Assembly (NCBI GenBank): GCA_965214565.1
Contig: OZ243951.1
Coordinates: 930,001 to 994,000 of the forward strand
DNA length: 64,000 nucleotides
DNA from: VXYK01 sp965214565
GTDB taxonomy: Bacteria; Actinomycetota; Acidimicrobiia; Acidimicrobiales; Aldehydirespiratoraceae
Reading direction: 5' to 3'
Shown here: positions 1 through 7,435 of the stretch, piece by piece
Layout: each line of letters begins with the position of its first letter
Position numbering within the stretch: position 1 is the stretch's first letter
Made by a program: the position numbers and the translations under genes
The notes under the pieces: generated by a model
Told to the model about the DNA's origin: nothing
The model's input: only the letters and a program-made list of their open reading frames with translations
The model's database searches: none

Positions 1-516
1 CAAGTCATCGATCTGGCCACCGGTGAGGGTCTGCACGAGGCCGCGGCCGCCCAGGCTGCAGCCGAAGGAGTCAACAACCGGCGATCGACGGTCGAACAAG
101 TGGCTCGAAGCGCCCTCGACACCCAAGTAGCCCGACAGGCCGCGGCCGGCGAGCACTGGCGGGAGGTCTGGGTTGCCGCGACCGTCGGAGACTGCCTGGT
201 GGAGGGCTACATAGACCTCCTCTACCGACACGGCTCCGGTTTGGTCGTCGTCGACTGGAAGACGGACCATGTCGACGGTGACGACGACGTCGCCGTCAAG
301 CTGGAGCGTTACCGGCTTCAAGGCGCCAGCTACGTCGCCGCCATCGAAGCCGCCACCGAGCTGCCTGTCGAACGGATGGTTTTTGTTTTCCTCGGGCCGG
401 ACGGTGCGACCGAACGGGATCTTCCCGACCTGCGGAGCGCCGTCGCCGAGGTTCAGCAACGAACCCACGAACTCGCCGAACTGTCAGGCTCCGGCGAACC
501 GGACCCGGATCTGTAG
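1..516 (+). CDS. C-terminal nuclease part of an AddA/RecB-type helicase-nuclease (5' truncated by window)
   Basis: The reading frame is open from the first base of the window, so only about the last 171 residues are present. They carry the PD-(D/E)XK signature of RecB/AddA nuclease domains: GYIDLL with its Asp at 214-216, then VVVDWKTD with Asp at 253-255 and Lys at 259-261, followed by a Q-x3-Y-type motif (LQGASYVAAIE). In this family the domain degrades DNA next to a UvrD-like helicase during double-strand-break processing. The helicase part is not visible here and must lie upstream. The GTG at 100 is only an internal codon. The next gene is convergent, with its stop 36 bp downstream. The exact family (AddA, AdnA/B or Cas4-like) cannot be settled from this fragment. 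Confidence 0.75.
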   Translation, partial: QVIDLATGEGLHEAAAAQAAAEGVNNRRSTVEQVARSALDTQVARQAAAGEHWREVWVAATVGDCLVEGYIDLLYRHGSGLVVVDWKTDHVDGDDDVAVKLERYRLQGASYVAAIEAATELPVERMVFVFLGPDGATERDLPDLRSAVAEVQQRTHELAELSGSGEPDPDL

Positions 517-552
517 GGATACGGCTAGATCAGCCGCTTGCTGCTGGTGCGT

Positions 553-1140
553 CTAGCGGCGGCGAACCCGCTCACTCAGTTCCTCTGAGAGTCGGGCTAA
601 GCGAACCCCCAGTTCGGCGCGCTCTGCCACATCTAGTTCTCCAATGTCGAGATCGAACGCGTCGAGCACGAGCTCCAAAGACGAGCGGGCGAGTTCCGAG
701 CCCGCACTGGTCAGCTCAATGAGGACCCGGCGCCTGTCTTCGGGATCAGCGACACGTCGGATCGACCCGCGGCCCTCAAGACGACGAATGGTCTTGGTAG
801 TGCCTCCCGTCGTCTGCACCAGCCGGTCGGCGAGTTCGCCAGCAGCGAGACGGTGGGGCGGTCCCTCTATGCGAAGTGCGCTCAAAAGGGTGAACTCTGA
901 AGTGTCGAGACCCTCGTCCAGCAGGATGTCTGACAGCAGGGCCTCAAGTTGACGGCCCGTCCTGAATGCCCATAGCAGGACGACGAAGGTTGCGCGGTGT
1001 CCGTCCCCCACCATGGGAGCCAGAGATTCCAGTGCGCTGCTCCAGCTTTCGGCAACCGTCCGGCCCTTTCGCTCGCGCCGGAGCGCGCGCAGCGGGTCCA
1101 GCAGTTCGGGGCTCAGCTCATCTGCTGCTTCTTCGGGCAC
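553..1140 (-). CDS. MarR-family transcriptional regulator
   Basis: A 195-residue protein with the winged-helix core of MarR regulators at about residues 75-160. It includes the recognition-helix region LADRLVQTTGGTTKTIRRLE and the wing VADPEDRRRVLIELTSAG, whose D-x-R-R-x3-(V/I)-x-LT pattern is diagnostic. Flanking helices would form the dimer interface. MarR proteins are usually ligand-responsive repressors of a divergent gene and of themselves. The start is a GTG at 1140. The divergent neighbour is a cytochrome P450 at 1311, and the 170-bp gap holds a consensus promoter overlapped by three near-identical imperfect palindromes, so this protein is the obvious candidate to bind there. The ligand is unknown, possibly a P450 substrate or its CoA ester. 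Confidence 0.86.
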   Translation of the reverse strand: MPEEAADELSPELLDPLRALRRERKGRTVAESWSSALESLAPMVGDGHRATFVVLLWAFRTGRQLEALLSDILLDEGLDTSEFTLLSALRIEGPPHRLAAGELADRLVQTTGGTTKTIRRLEGRGSIRRVADPEDRRRVLIELTSAGSELARSSLELVLDAFDLDIGELDVAERAELGVRLARLSEELSERVRRR

Positions 1141-1228
1141 GTCTGCAGGTTAGCCCGGTTCCTCTACCGCGGCCCAAGGCCACAGCCCCGCCCCGAAAGG
1201 CGACTCCTACATCGAGAATCGAAAATAT

Positions 1229-1285
1229 CTTCCTGAGAAGAGTGTTGACATTACTTCCCAGGAAGGCATAATACTTCCCAGAAAG
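1229..1285. promoter_or_regulatory. Triple operator-like imperfect palindrome (probable MarR sites)
   Basis: Three copies of a 12-mer of the form CTTCCYRRGAAG lie at 1229-1240 (CTTCCTGAGAAG), 1254-1265 (CTTCCCAGGAAG) and 1274-1285 (CTTCCCAGAAAG). The middle copy sits exactly between the -35 and -10 elements of the P450 promoter and the third overlaps the region just after the -10, so occupancy should block transcription. The sites lie between the divergent marR-like gene and the P450. Binding by that regulator is inferred. Confidence 0.6.
1245..1272 (+). promoter_or_regulatory. Sigma70-type promoter of the P450 gene
   Basis: A perfect TTGACA (1245-1250) is followed 16 bp later by CATAAT (1267-1272), about 40 bp upstream of the P450 start codon at 1311. 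The element is unusually close to consensus for this high-GC window and is embedded in the repeated operator sequence, so strong but repressible transcription is likely. Confidence 0.6.
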
Positions 1286-1310
1286 GTTCGTAGGAAGGTA
1301 CACCTAGCTC

Positions 1311-2693
1311 ATGGCCACCATTACCGAAGAAACAACCGACGTTCGATTCGAGGACATCGATTTCACTGACGTCAAGGTGTTCGAACAGCACTGCCCGCAT
1401 GACTGGTTCAGGTTCCTGCGTGAGAACGCCCCCGTCTGGAAGCACCCTGCCAATGAGAGATCAGACAATGAGCCCTTCTGGTGCGTGACCTCATATGAAC
1501 ACATCCAACAGGTACACAGATCCGGCACGCTCTACAGCCACCAGACCGGCCCCGGTCGCAACGGTGCCGGCGGCATCACCCTGAACGACCAGGATCCGAT
1601 ACAGGGTCCCGGCTTGCAGATGGTGATGACCGACCCGCCCAAGCACACTCGCTACCGCAAACTCGTCAACAGGGGGTTCACGCCGCGGGTGGTACACCGT
1701 CTTACGGATGCGTTCCGGTTGCGCACCACCGCAATCCTCGATCAGATAACTCCGGTCGGCTCGTGTGACTTCGTCACCCGGATCGCCGCGGAGCTTCCTC
1801 TCATTGCCATCGCTGACATCGTCGGTGTACCCCAGGAGGATCGCAGCCGCTTGTTCGACTGGAGCAACCGGGCGGTCGGTGGTTCCGACGACATGGACGA
1901 TGCTTACGCCGCCCTGCTCGAGATGGGGATCTACGCGCACGGTCTGACCGAGCGCAAACGCCAAGAACCAGCCGACGACCTGTGGACCAAGCTGACCGAA
2001 GCTGTGGTGACCATGGAGGACGGCTCGAAGGTGGAGCTGACCGAGACTGAACGGGACCTCTTCTTCATTCTGTTGATCGTCGCCGGCAACGAGACCACCC
2101 GGAACAGTATCTCCAAGGGGATGCTCGCCTTCTTCGACCACCCTGATCAGTGGCAGCGCTGGCTGGCGCACCCCGAACTGTCCGACACGATGGTCGACGA
2201 GGTGCTGCGCTACAGCAGCCCAGTCAACTTTTTCCGGCGAACCGCAACAGCAGACACCGAACTCGGTGGTCAACACATCGCTGCAGGCGAGAAGGTTCTG
2301 TTGTGGTATCCATCCGGAAACCGCGATGAATCCGTGTTCGGGCCGACGGCAGATTCCTTCGATATAGGGCGCACCCCCAACCACCACATCGCCTTCGGGG
2401 CCGGTGGCGCGCACTTCTGCCTCGGCGCGAACTTGGCAAAGCTCGAGATCAAGATCGTCTTCGAGGAGCTGGCCAAGCGGACACCCGACATTCGCCTGAG
2501 CGGGGAAGTCCAACGGCTGCGCACCAACTTCGTCGACAGCACCGCCCAGATTCCCGTCGAGTTCACCCCGAGCCCCGCGCTGCTCGAATCAACCGGCACC
2601 AACGGATGGCGTCCGATGGACAGTCTGGGCAGCAACGGGCAGCGGCAGCTAGACGATGCTGCCGGTGCGACCTGCCCAGTAGGGGTCTCTTAG
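1311..2693 (+). CDS. Cytochrome P450, CYP125/CYP142-like clan
   Basis: A 460-residue soluble bacterial P450 that would hydroxylate a lipid-like substrate using O2 and electrons from a ferredoxin system. All core motifs are visible: the I-helix AGNETTR with A258-T263, the K-helix E297-x-x-R300 (EVLR), and the haem loop FGAGGAHFCLGAN with thiolate ligand C370. Stretches such as GVPQEDRSRLFDWSN and AGNETTRNSISKGM closely resemble the mycobacterial steroid/branched-chain hydroxylases CYP125, CYP124 and CYP142. About 40 residues extend past the usual end and finish TCPVGVS. The gene sits behind a MarR-controlled promoter, and its 3' end overlaps the convergent acyl-CoA ligase by 45 bp. The neighbouring ligase and crotonase suggest side-chain oxidation of a lipid. 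The substrate is inferred. Confidence 0.9.
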   Translation: MATITEETTDVRFEDIDFTDVKVFEQHCPHDWFRFLRENAPVWKHPANERSDNEPFWCVTSYEHIQQVHRSGTLYSHQTGPGRNGAGGITLNDQDPIQGPGLQMVMTDPPKHTRYRKLVNRGFTPRVVHRLTDAFRLRTTAILDQITPVGSCDFVTRIAAELPLIAIADIVGVPQEDRSRLFDWSNRAVGGSDDMDDAYAALLEMGIYAHGLTERKRQEPADDLWTKLTEAVVTMEDGSKVELTETERDLFFILLIVAGNETTRNSISKGMLAFFDHPDQWQRWLAHPELSDTMVDEVLRYSSPVNFFRRTATADTELGGQHIAAGEKVLLWYPSGNRDESVFGPTADSFDIGRTPNHHIAFGAGGAHFCLGANLAKLEIKIVFEELAKRTPDIRLSGEVQRLRTNFVDSTAQIPVEFTPSPALLESTGTNGWRPMDSLGSNGQRQLDDAAGATCPVGVS

Positions 2694-4211
2694 TCGGCGC
2701 TTGTAGAGCTTGCCGTTGGGGTCCCGGGGCATCTCGGTCGTGTAGTCGATGGACCGAGGCAGTTTCTGTTTGGCGATCTGACCGCTGAGCCAACCCAGGA
2801 TGGCCCCAGTGGTCTCGTCGTTGGGTTCCCAACCGGCGACCAGCTCGACTGTCGCCTTGATCTCCTCGCCCGTGTCGGGATTGGGGATCCCGAACACAGC
2901 CACATCACCGACAGCTTCGTGCTGCACCAGCGCACCCTCGATCTCCGCGGGATAGATGTTGACCCCGCCGACGATGATCATGTCGTTGGCCCGGTCGTTG
3001 AGGAACAGGAACCCGTCATCGTCGATATAACCGATATCGCCGACCGTGAAGAAGCCCCGGAGACGGCTCTTCTCAGTCTTCTCCTCGTCACCCTTGTATT
3101 CGAAGACGTTGCCCGGCATCTTCATGTAGACGGTGCCCGACTCGAAAGGTGGTAGTTCGTCCCCCCCTTCGTCTACGACGATCACCTCGGCACCGGGCCA
3201 AGGCTTGCCGACCGTTCCGGGTTTGGCGAGCCATTCCTCGGGGCCGACGATCGTGCCGCCCCCTTCGGTAGCGGCGTAGTACTCCCAGATGGAGTCGTCC
3301 CACCATTCGATCATCCTGCGCTTCGTCTCGATCGGGCATGGTGCTGCGGCGTGGACCATGCGGCGCAGCGACGACACGTCATAGGACTCTCGAACCTCGT
3401 CGGGGAGCTGCAACAGCCGGTTGAACATGGTCGGAACCATGTGTGAATGGGTTACCTGATAGCGCTCGATCCGTTCCAGCAGGCCCTCAGGGGTCCAGCG
3501 GTCCATGAGGATCACGGTGTGCCCCATGTGCAGCGACATGGTGGTCCAGTTGTTGACAGCGGTGTGGTAGGTGGGCGCCTGGGTGATCTGCACGTTGTCG
3601 TCGTGCGGCATGGTGCCGAAGAGCATGAACAGGCCTCCGGAGCCCGCGGATATCTCGTCGACGTCCCCGTCGGCGAGGGCGCGCCGCACCCCCTTGGGAC
3701 GCCCGGTCGTACCCGAGGTGTAGAACATGTAGGAGCCGGGATGGAGGTCGTCGGGGCGTTCGCCCGACTGTCCGTCTATCAGATCACTGAAGGGCCGGAA
3801 CCCCTCCACCGGACCGACCGAGAAGCGGTTGGATGCGGGCGTGACACAGTCACCGAGCACCCGCTCGACCTCAGCTTCGAACCGGCTCGACACGATCAGG
3901 GCCTTCGTCTCGGCATCGTTGACGATGTAGCTGATCTCGGGCCCGACGAGATGCCAGTTGATCGTCGTCACAAAGAAACCTGCTTGGAAAGCCGCTAGGC
4001 ACACTGCCACCTGCTCGAAGCTGTTGGGCAGCACGGTCGTGACCTGATCGCCCTTCTGCAATCCAGCGGCCCTCAAGCCATGCACAACCTTGTTGGTGAG
4101 TTCATACAACTCGCCGTAGGTCATCTGGTTGTGATCCGGATCGACGAGAGCAAGATGGTCGGGATCGGCTTCGGCGATCTTCCAGAATCCGGTGATGTCG
4201 GTGTTGGCCAT
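2649..4211 (-). CDS. Fatty-acid/bile-acid-type acyl-CoA ligase (AMP-binding, FadD-like)
   Basis: A 520-residue ANL-superfamily adenylate-forming enzyme that would activate a carboxylic acid to its CoA thioester through an acyl-adenylate. The ATP-binding loop YTSGTTGRPKGVRR starts at Y164. Also visible are the adenosine region YYAATEGGG, the hinge motif GDIGYIDDDGFLFLNDRAND, and the catalytic-lysine region PRDPNGKLYKRRL near the end. Its length is normal for the family. It is divergent from the crotonase-fold gene at 4310 and converges on the P450, overlapping it by 45 bp. The P450, ligase, crotonase and second P450 fit a pathway that hydroxylates, activates and beta-oxidises a hydrophobic side chain. 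The substrate cannot be read from the sequence. Confidence 0.88.
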   Translation of the reverse strand: MANTDITGFWKIAEADPDHLALVDPDHNQMTYGELYELTNKVVHGLRAAGLQKGDQVTTVLPNSFEQVAVCLAAFQAGFFVTTINWHLVGPEISYIVNDAETKALIVSSRFEAEVERVLGDCVTPASNRFSVGPVEGFRPFSDLIDGQSGERPDDLHPGSYMFYTSGTTGRPKGVRRALADGDVDEISAGSGGLFMLFGTMPHDDNVQITQAPTYHTAVNNWTTMSLHMGHTVILMDRWTPEGLLERIERYQVTHSHMVPTMFNRLLQLPDEVRESYDVSSLRRMVHAAAPCPIETKRRMIEWWDDSIWEYYAATEGGGTIVGPEEWLAKPGTVGKPWPGAEVIVVDEGGDELPPFESGTVYMKMPGNVFEYKGDEEKTEKSRLRGFFTVGDIGYIDDDGFLFLNDRANDMIIVGGVNIYPAEIEGALVQHEAVGDVAVFGIPNPDTGEEIKATVELVAGWEPNDETTGAILGWLSGQIAKQKLPRSIDYTTEMPRDPNGKLYKRRLRDPYWAGRTGSIV

Positions 4212-4309
4212 GGTGCAAATGATCCTGCTCGAGATGCCATCGCGCCAATCGGCAACTGATGGACGGCTAATGCGGTGGGACTCCTGGTGTTGTAGCTACT
4301 GTGAAATCC

Positions 4310-5137
4310 ATGGCCGACGACCGCCCGCTAGAAGAACAGATCCGCCTGGAGTACCGACGGAAGGTGGCGTGGGTGACCATTGACCGGCCCGAGGTCGGCA
4401 ACGCGCTCAGCCCCCCGTGCCGCGACCGGCTCCGCGACATCTTCAAGGCGTTCAACACCAACCATCGGGCGCGGGCGGTCGTGTTGACCGCCGCGGGCGA
4501 CAAGCTCTTCTGCCCCGGCGCGGACCTCAGCTACAATTATCAGACCGACCGCGCAGACGATATCCCCGAGCGGGTGACAGGCGACCCGCGTCGAATGATG
4601 CTCGACGGGCAGTACACCCTGTTCCCGGCCATCTTGGACTGCGATGTTCCGGTGATCGCCGCGGTCAACGGTACGGCCGCCGGGATGGGCGCGCATCTAG
4701 CCCTCGCCTGCGACCTGGTGATCTGCTCGCGGCGAGCCAAGTTCGTGGAGGTCTTCGCCCGCCGCGGGCTCGTACCCGATGCTCTAGGGCCGTGGTTGCT
4801 GCCGCGTATCATCGGGGTACGCCGCACCATGGAACTGATGCTCTTCGCCGAGGACCTGCTCCCCGACAAGGCACTCGAGTGGGGGCTCGTCAACAAGGTG
4901 GTCAGCCCCGAGGAGTTGGAGTCAGCGGCAAGCGAATGGGCCGAACGGCTCGCGGCCGGCCCGACCCGATCATTCGCTCTGACCAAATGGCTGGTCAATC
5001 AGAGCCTCGACAGCGACAGGGCCACGATGGCCCAGAACGAAGCGCTGGCAGTGGAACTCAACACCTACACCGCCGATTCTGAAGAGGGAGTCGCCAGTTT
5101 CCGAGAGCGGCGACCACCGAATTGGAAGGGCTACTGA
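4310..5137 (+). CDS. Enoyl-CoA hydratase/isomerase family protein (crotonase fold)
   Basis: About 275 residues of crotonase fold: N-terminal VAWVTIDRPEVGNAL, the oxyanion loop CPGADLSYNYQ and the second-strand motif AAGMGAHLALACDLV. The two classical hydratase glutamates look absent: the position equivalent to Glu144 falls in GAHLAL and Glu164 in FVEVFARRGLVPD. The F-x-x-x-F-x-x-x-GLVPD pattern instead resembles PaaG-type isomerases, which use an aspartate in this loop. It is therefore probably an isomerase or unusual hydratase acting on a CoA ester. The first possible start is a GTG at 4301; the ATG at 4310 gives the more family-like N-terminus and neither has a clear ribosome-binding site. 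Its last codons overlap the convergent P450 by 7 bp. Confidence 0.87.
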   Translation: MADDRPLEEQIRLEYRRKVAWVTIDRPEVGNALSPPCRDRLRDIFKAFNTNHRARAVVLTAAGDKLFCPGADLSYNYQTDRADDIPERVTGDPRRMMLDGQYTLFPAILDCDVPVIAAVNGTAAGMGAHLALACDLVICSRRAKFVEVFARRGLVPDALGPWLLPRIIGVRRTMELMLFAEDLLPDKALEWGLVNKVVSPEELESAASEWAERLAAGPTRSFALTKWLVNQSLDSDRATMAQNEALAVELNTYTADSEEGVASFRERRPPNWKGY

Positions 5138-6330
5138 AACTCCACGATCAGACGCTCAACACCGCGGATGGTGATACGCGGCCGCCATGCCTCCTCGCTG
5201 ATCGACCAACTCTGATAACGGCCCAGCAGGCGTTCAAGCACGACCTGGCCCTCGAGGCGGGCCAGCGCCGCACCAAGGCAGTAGTGGATCCCGGATCCGA
5301 ATGACAGCAGTTGGGTGTCGCCGCGGGTGATGTCGAAACGGTCGGGGTCTGAGCAGACGGACGGGTCACGGTTCGCTGCGGCCAGCAGCATCAGCGTCGT
5401 CGAACCCGCCGGGATTGTGACGTCGCCGACTTCGACGTCGGCGAACAGGTAGCGCCCGTCGACCTGGACGGGCGGGTCGTAGCGCAACACCTCTTCCACC
5501 GCCGCACCTATGAGCGAGGGGTCGTCTCGCAGCAGCTGCAACTGGTCGGGGTGGGCGACCAGGGCCCTAACCATGTTGCTCAACAGCTGGGTGGTCGTCT
5601 CAAAACCCGCCGCGTAGATCAACAACACATTCGAGATCACTTCGTTCTCGCTCAGGCGGTCCTCTCCGTCGCTGGCCTGGATCAGACCGGTGAGCAGGTC
5701 GTCCTGAGGGTCGGATCTCCGGGTCTGGATCAGATCGGAGAAGTACGCCCTGGCCTGCAACGCTGCTGCCTCTGCACGGTCGATCTCTTCGGGGGTCGAA
5801 ACCGGTTCCAGCGAGGCCGATAGATCAGCGATCCGGGGCCGGAGCCAGTCACGGTCGGTCTGCGGCACGCCGACCAACGCGCTGATCACGTTCGCAGGCA
5901 GCGGAAACGCCACACTGTCGACGAAGTCGCCGCTGCCACCGAGGTCATCGAGCAGACCGTCGGTCATGGCAGTCACTTCGGGACGCAACCGCTCGACTCT
6001 GCGCGGTGTGAAGGCCCGACTGACAAGCCCCCGGATCCGGGTGTGGTCCGGTGGGTTCAAAAAAAGCATCGAGACGTTGTCGCGGTCGAACTCCCTTCGG
6101 GGGCTGCCGTCGATCGACACCGGCCCGACGGACTCCTCGTCCGGGGGGCTGCCGCAGCGGGGGTCCCGCAGCAGGTTCCTGGCGTTCTCGAACTCCGATA
6201 TGACCCAGGTGCCGCTTGCCTGCGTGCGAAACAGCGGTGCGGTCTCGCGAAGCTCCCGGTACAGCGGGTACGGATCAGCGATCGCGGATGGATCAACCAT
6301 CAACGTCAGCAATATGTCGTCAGGAGTCAC
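5131..6330 (-). CDS. Cytochrome P450 (CYP107-like)
   Basis: A 399-residue P450 with the I-helix motif AAGFETTTQL, the K-helix EEVLRYDPPV (E-x-x-R), and the haem loop LSFGSGIHYCLGAALARLE with thiolate C351. The N-terminus (MTPDDILLTLMVDPSAIADPYPLYRELRE) is typical of soluble actinobacterial P450s. It is a different subfamily from the P450 at 1311, so the two are not recent duplicates. It lies downstream of psuG on the same strand, separated by 111 bp that contain a 19-bp tandem repeat. No redox partner is encoded nearby. The substrate is unknown; the neighbouring ligase and crotonase suggest a lipid pathway. Confidence 0.9.
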   Translation of the reverse strand: MTPDDILLTLMVDPSAIADPYPLYRELRETAPLFRTQASGTWVISEFENARNLLRDPRCGSPPDEESVGPVSIDGSPRREFDRDNVSMLFLNPPDHTRIRGLVSRAFTPRRVERLRPEVTAMTDGLLDDLGGSGDFVDSVAFPLPANVISALVGVPQTDRDWLRPRIADLSASLEPVSTPEEIDRAEAAALQARAYFSDLIQTRRSDPQDDLLTGLIQASDGEDRLSENEVISNVLLIYAAGFETTTQLLSNMVRALVAHPDQLQLLRDDPSLIGAAVEEVLRYDPPVQVDGRYLFADVEVGDVTIPAGSTTLMLLAAANRDPSVCSDPDRFDITRGDTQLLSFGSGIHYCLGAALARLEGQVVLERLLGRYQSWSISEEAWRPRITIRGVERLIVEFQ

Positions 6331-6364
6331 CGCCCGAACGTTACCGACTTATCGCGCACGTGCT

Positions 6365-6440
6365 GTTATCGCGGCAGGTGCCCGCTATTGCACAGGGTCG
6401 CCGTTACCGCACAGCGTGGCCGTTATCGCACAGGGTGCCC
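6365..6440. repeat. 19-bp tandem repeat, four units plus degenerate flanks
   Basis: Four contiguous 19-bp units fill most of the psuG-P450 gap: 6365-6383, 6384-6402, 6403-6421 and 6422-6440 (last unit GTTATCGCACAGGGTGCCC). A degenerate unit continues into the end of psuG (6441-6459) and a partial one precedes the array (about 6348-6364). Because 19 is not a multiple of 3, copy-number change would shift spacing rather than add residues. It lies just upstream of the P450 start codon at 6330, where it could affect mRNA structure or regulator spacing. Confidence 0.85.
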
Positions 6441-6441
6441 G

Positions 6442-7359
6442 CTATTTCGCGAGGGCCGCGGCGATCTCTGCGGCGACGCGGGCGTTGTCCTGGGCCAATG
6501 CCAGGTTGGCCTCGACACTCAGACCGTCGGTCGCCGCGGCGATCGCGTCTAGAAGCACTGGAGTGACCTCCGGACCGCGCAGACGCTGCTGCTCGACGAT
6601 GGCCAGAGCCGAGTCGAGAGCGCGGTTGATCGGCTCGGGGTCGAGCTCTGCGCCCACCGGTATCGGGTTGGCCACGAGAACGCCGCCCGGATGCCCAACG
6701 GCCGCAGCGGCTCGCAGCATGGCGGCGACCTCATCGCCGCTATCGACCACGGTCGACACCTCAAGCCCGCTGTCGCGCACATAGAACGCCGGAAAGCGAT
6801 CTGTGCGCCAACCGGCCACCGGCACGCCGAGCGTCTCCAGATATTCGAGCGTGCCCGCCAAATCCAGGAAGGCCTTGGCCCCTGAGGACACCGTCACCAC
6901 CGGGTGGCGGGACAGAGCAACAAGGTCGTGGCTCACGTCGCCAGTGACTTCAGAGGAGCGGTGCACCCCGCCGATCCCGCCTGTGGCGAAGACCTCGATC
7001 CCCGCACGCGCCGCCAATGTCAGCGAGGCGCTCACGGTCGTGACCCCGACATCGAGTCCACCCGACACCGCACGAGCCAAGTCACGCCCTGCAACCTTGT
7101 GCTTGCCGGCCAGCACACGGTCAAGATCGCCTGCTTCGACACCGACGACAGCCAGGCCGTCGATCACCGCGGTCAGTGCCGGGACCGCGCCCCCGTCACG
7201 AACCTCGGCTGCGCAGCGGTCGAAGCACTCCCGATTGGCTGGCGACGGCAGACCCAAGCCGCTGAAGATGGTCGACTCGAGAGCCACGACCCGCCGATGC
7301 CCCGCCAGGGCCGCTGCTACTTCGTCACCAACTCGAAAGAACTGTGCGCCCCCGGCCAT
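6442..7359 (-). CDS. psuG: Pseudouridine-5'-phosphate glycosidase
   Basis: A 305-residue PsuG/IndA-family protein that reversibly cleaves the C-glycosidic bond of pseudouridine 5'-phosphate to uracil and ribose 5-phosphate. Conserved blocks are VALESTIFSGLGLPSPAN near the N-terminus, ATGGIGGVHRSSEVTGDVSHD in the middle, VSSGAKAFLDLAGTLEYLET, FPAFYVRDSG and LVANPIPVGAELD. Length and motif order match the family across the full protein. The partner kinase PsuK, often adjacent or fused, is not present in this window. The neighbour on the divergent side is an acyl-CoA ligase; the downstream P450 is on the same strand. Confidence 0.92.
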   Translation of the reverse strand: MAGGAQFFRVGDEVAAALAGHRRVVALESTIFSGLGLPSPANRECFDRCAAEVRDGGAVPALTAVIDGLAVVGVEAGDLDRVLAGKHKVAGRDLARAVSGGLDVGVTTVSASLTLAARAGIEVFATGGIGGVHRSSEVTGDVSHDLVALSRHPVVTVSSGAKAFLDLAGTLEYLETLGVPVAGWRTDRFPAFYVRDSGLEVSTVVDSGDEVAAMLRAAAAVGHPGGVLVANPIPVGAELDPEPINRALDSALAIVEQQRLRGPEVTPVLLDAIAAATDGLSVEANLALAQDNARVAAEIAAALAK

Positions 7360-7402
7360 AGCGAGAGCCTATGGCCTGAATCGGGTCTGCATTGCAGGTG
7401 GG

Positions 7403-7415
7403 CAGGCACTGCCTG
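7403..7415. promoter_or_regulatory. Palindrome CAGGCA-C-TGCCTG between psuG and ligase
   Basis: A perfect 6-bp inverted repeat with a single central base lies in the 76-bp divergent gap between psuG and the ligase at 7436. Position and symmetry suit an operator, but no matching second site or known regulator was found. Confidence 0.3.
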
Positions 7416-7435
7416 AGTGCGCTATCAATGTCCCC

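Noticed and set aside
6803..7435. Upstream extension of the ligase frame to 6803
   Set aside because: It lies antisense within psuG, is low in family similarity and would add 211 unrelated residues; the GTG at 7436 fits the ligase N-terminus.
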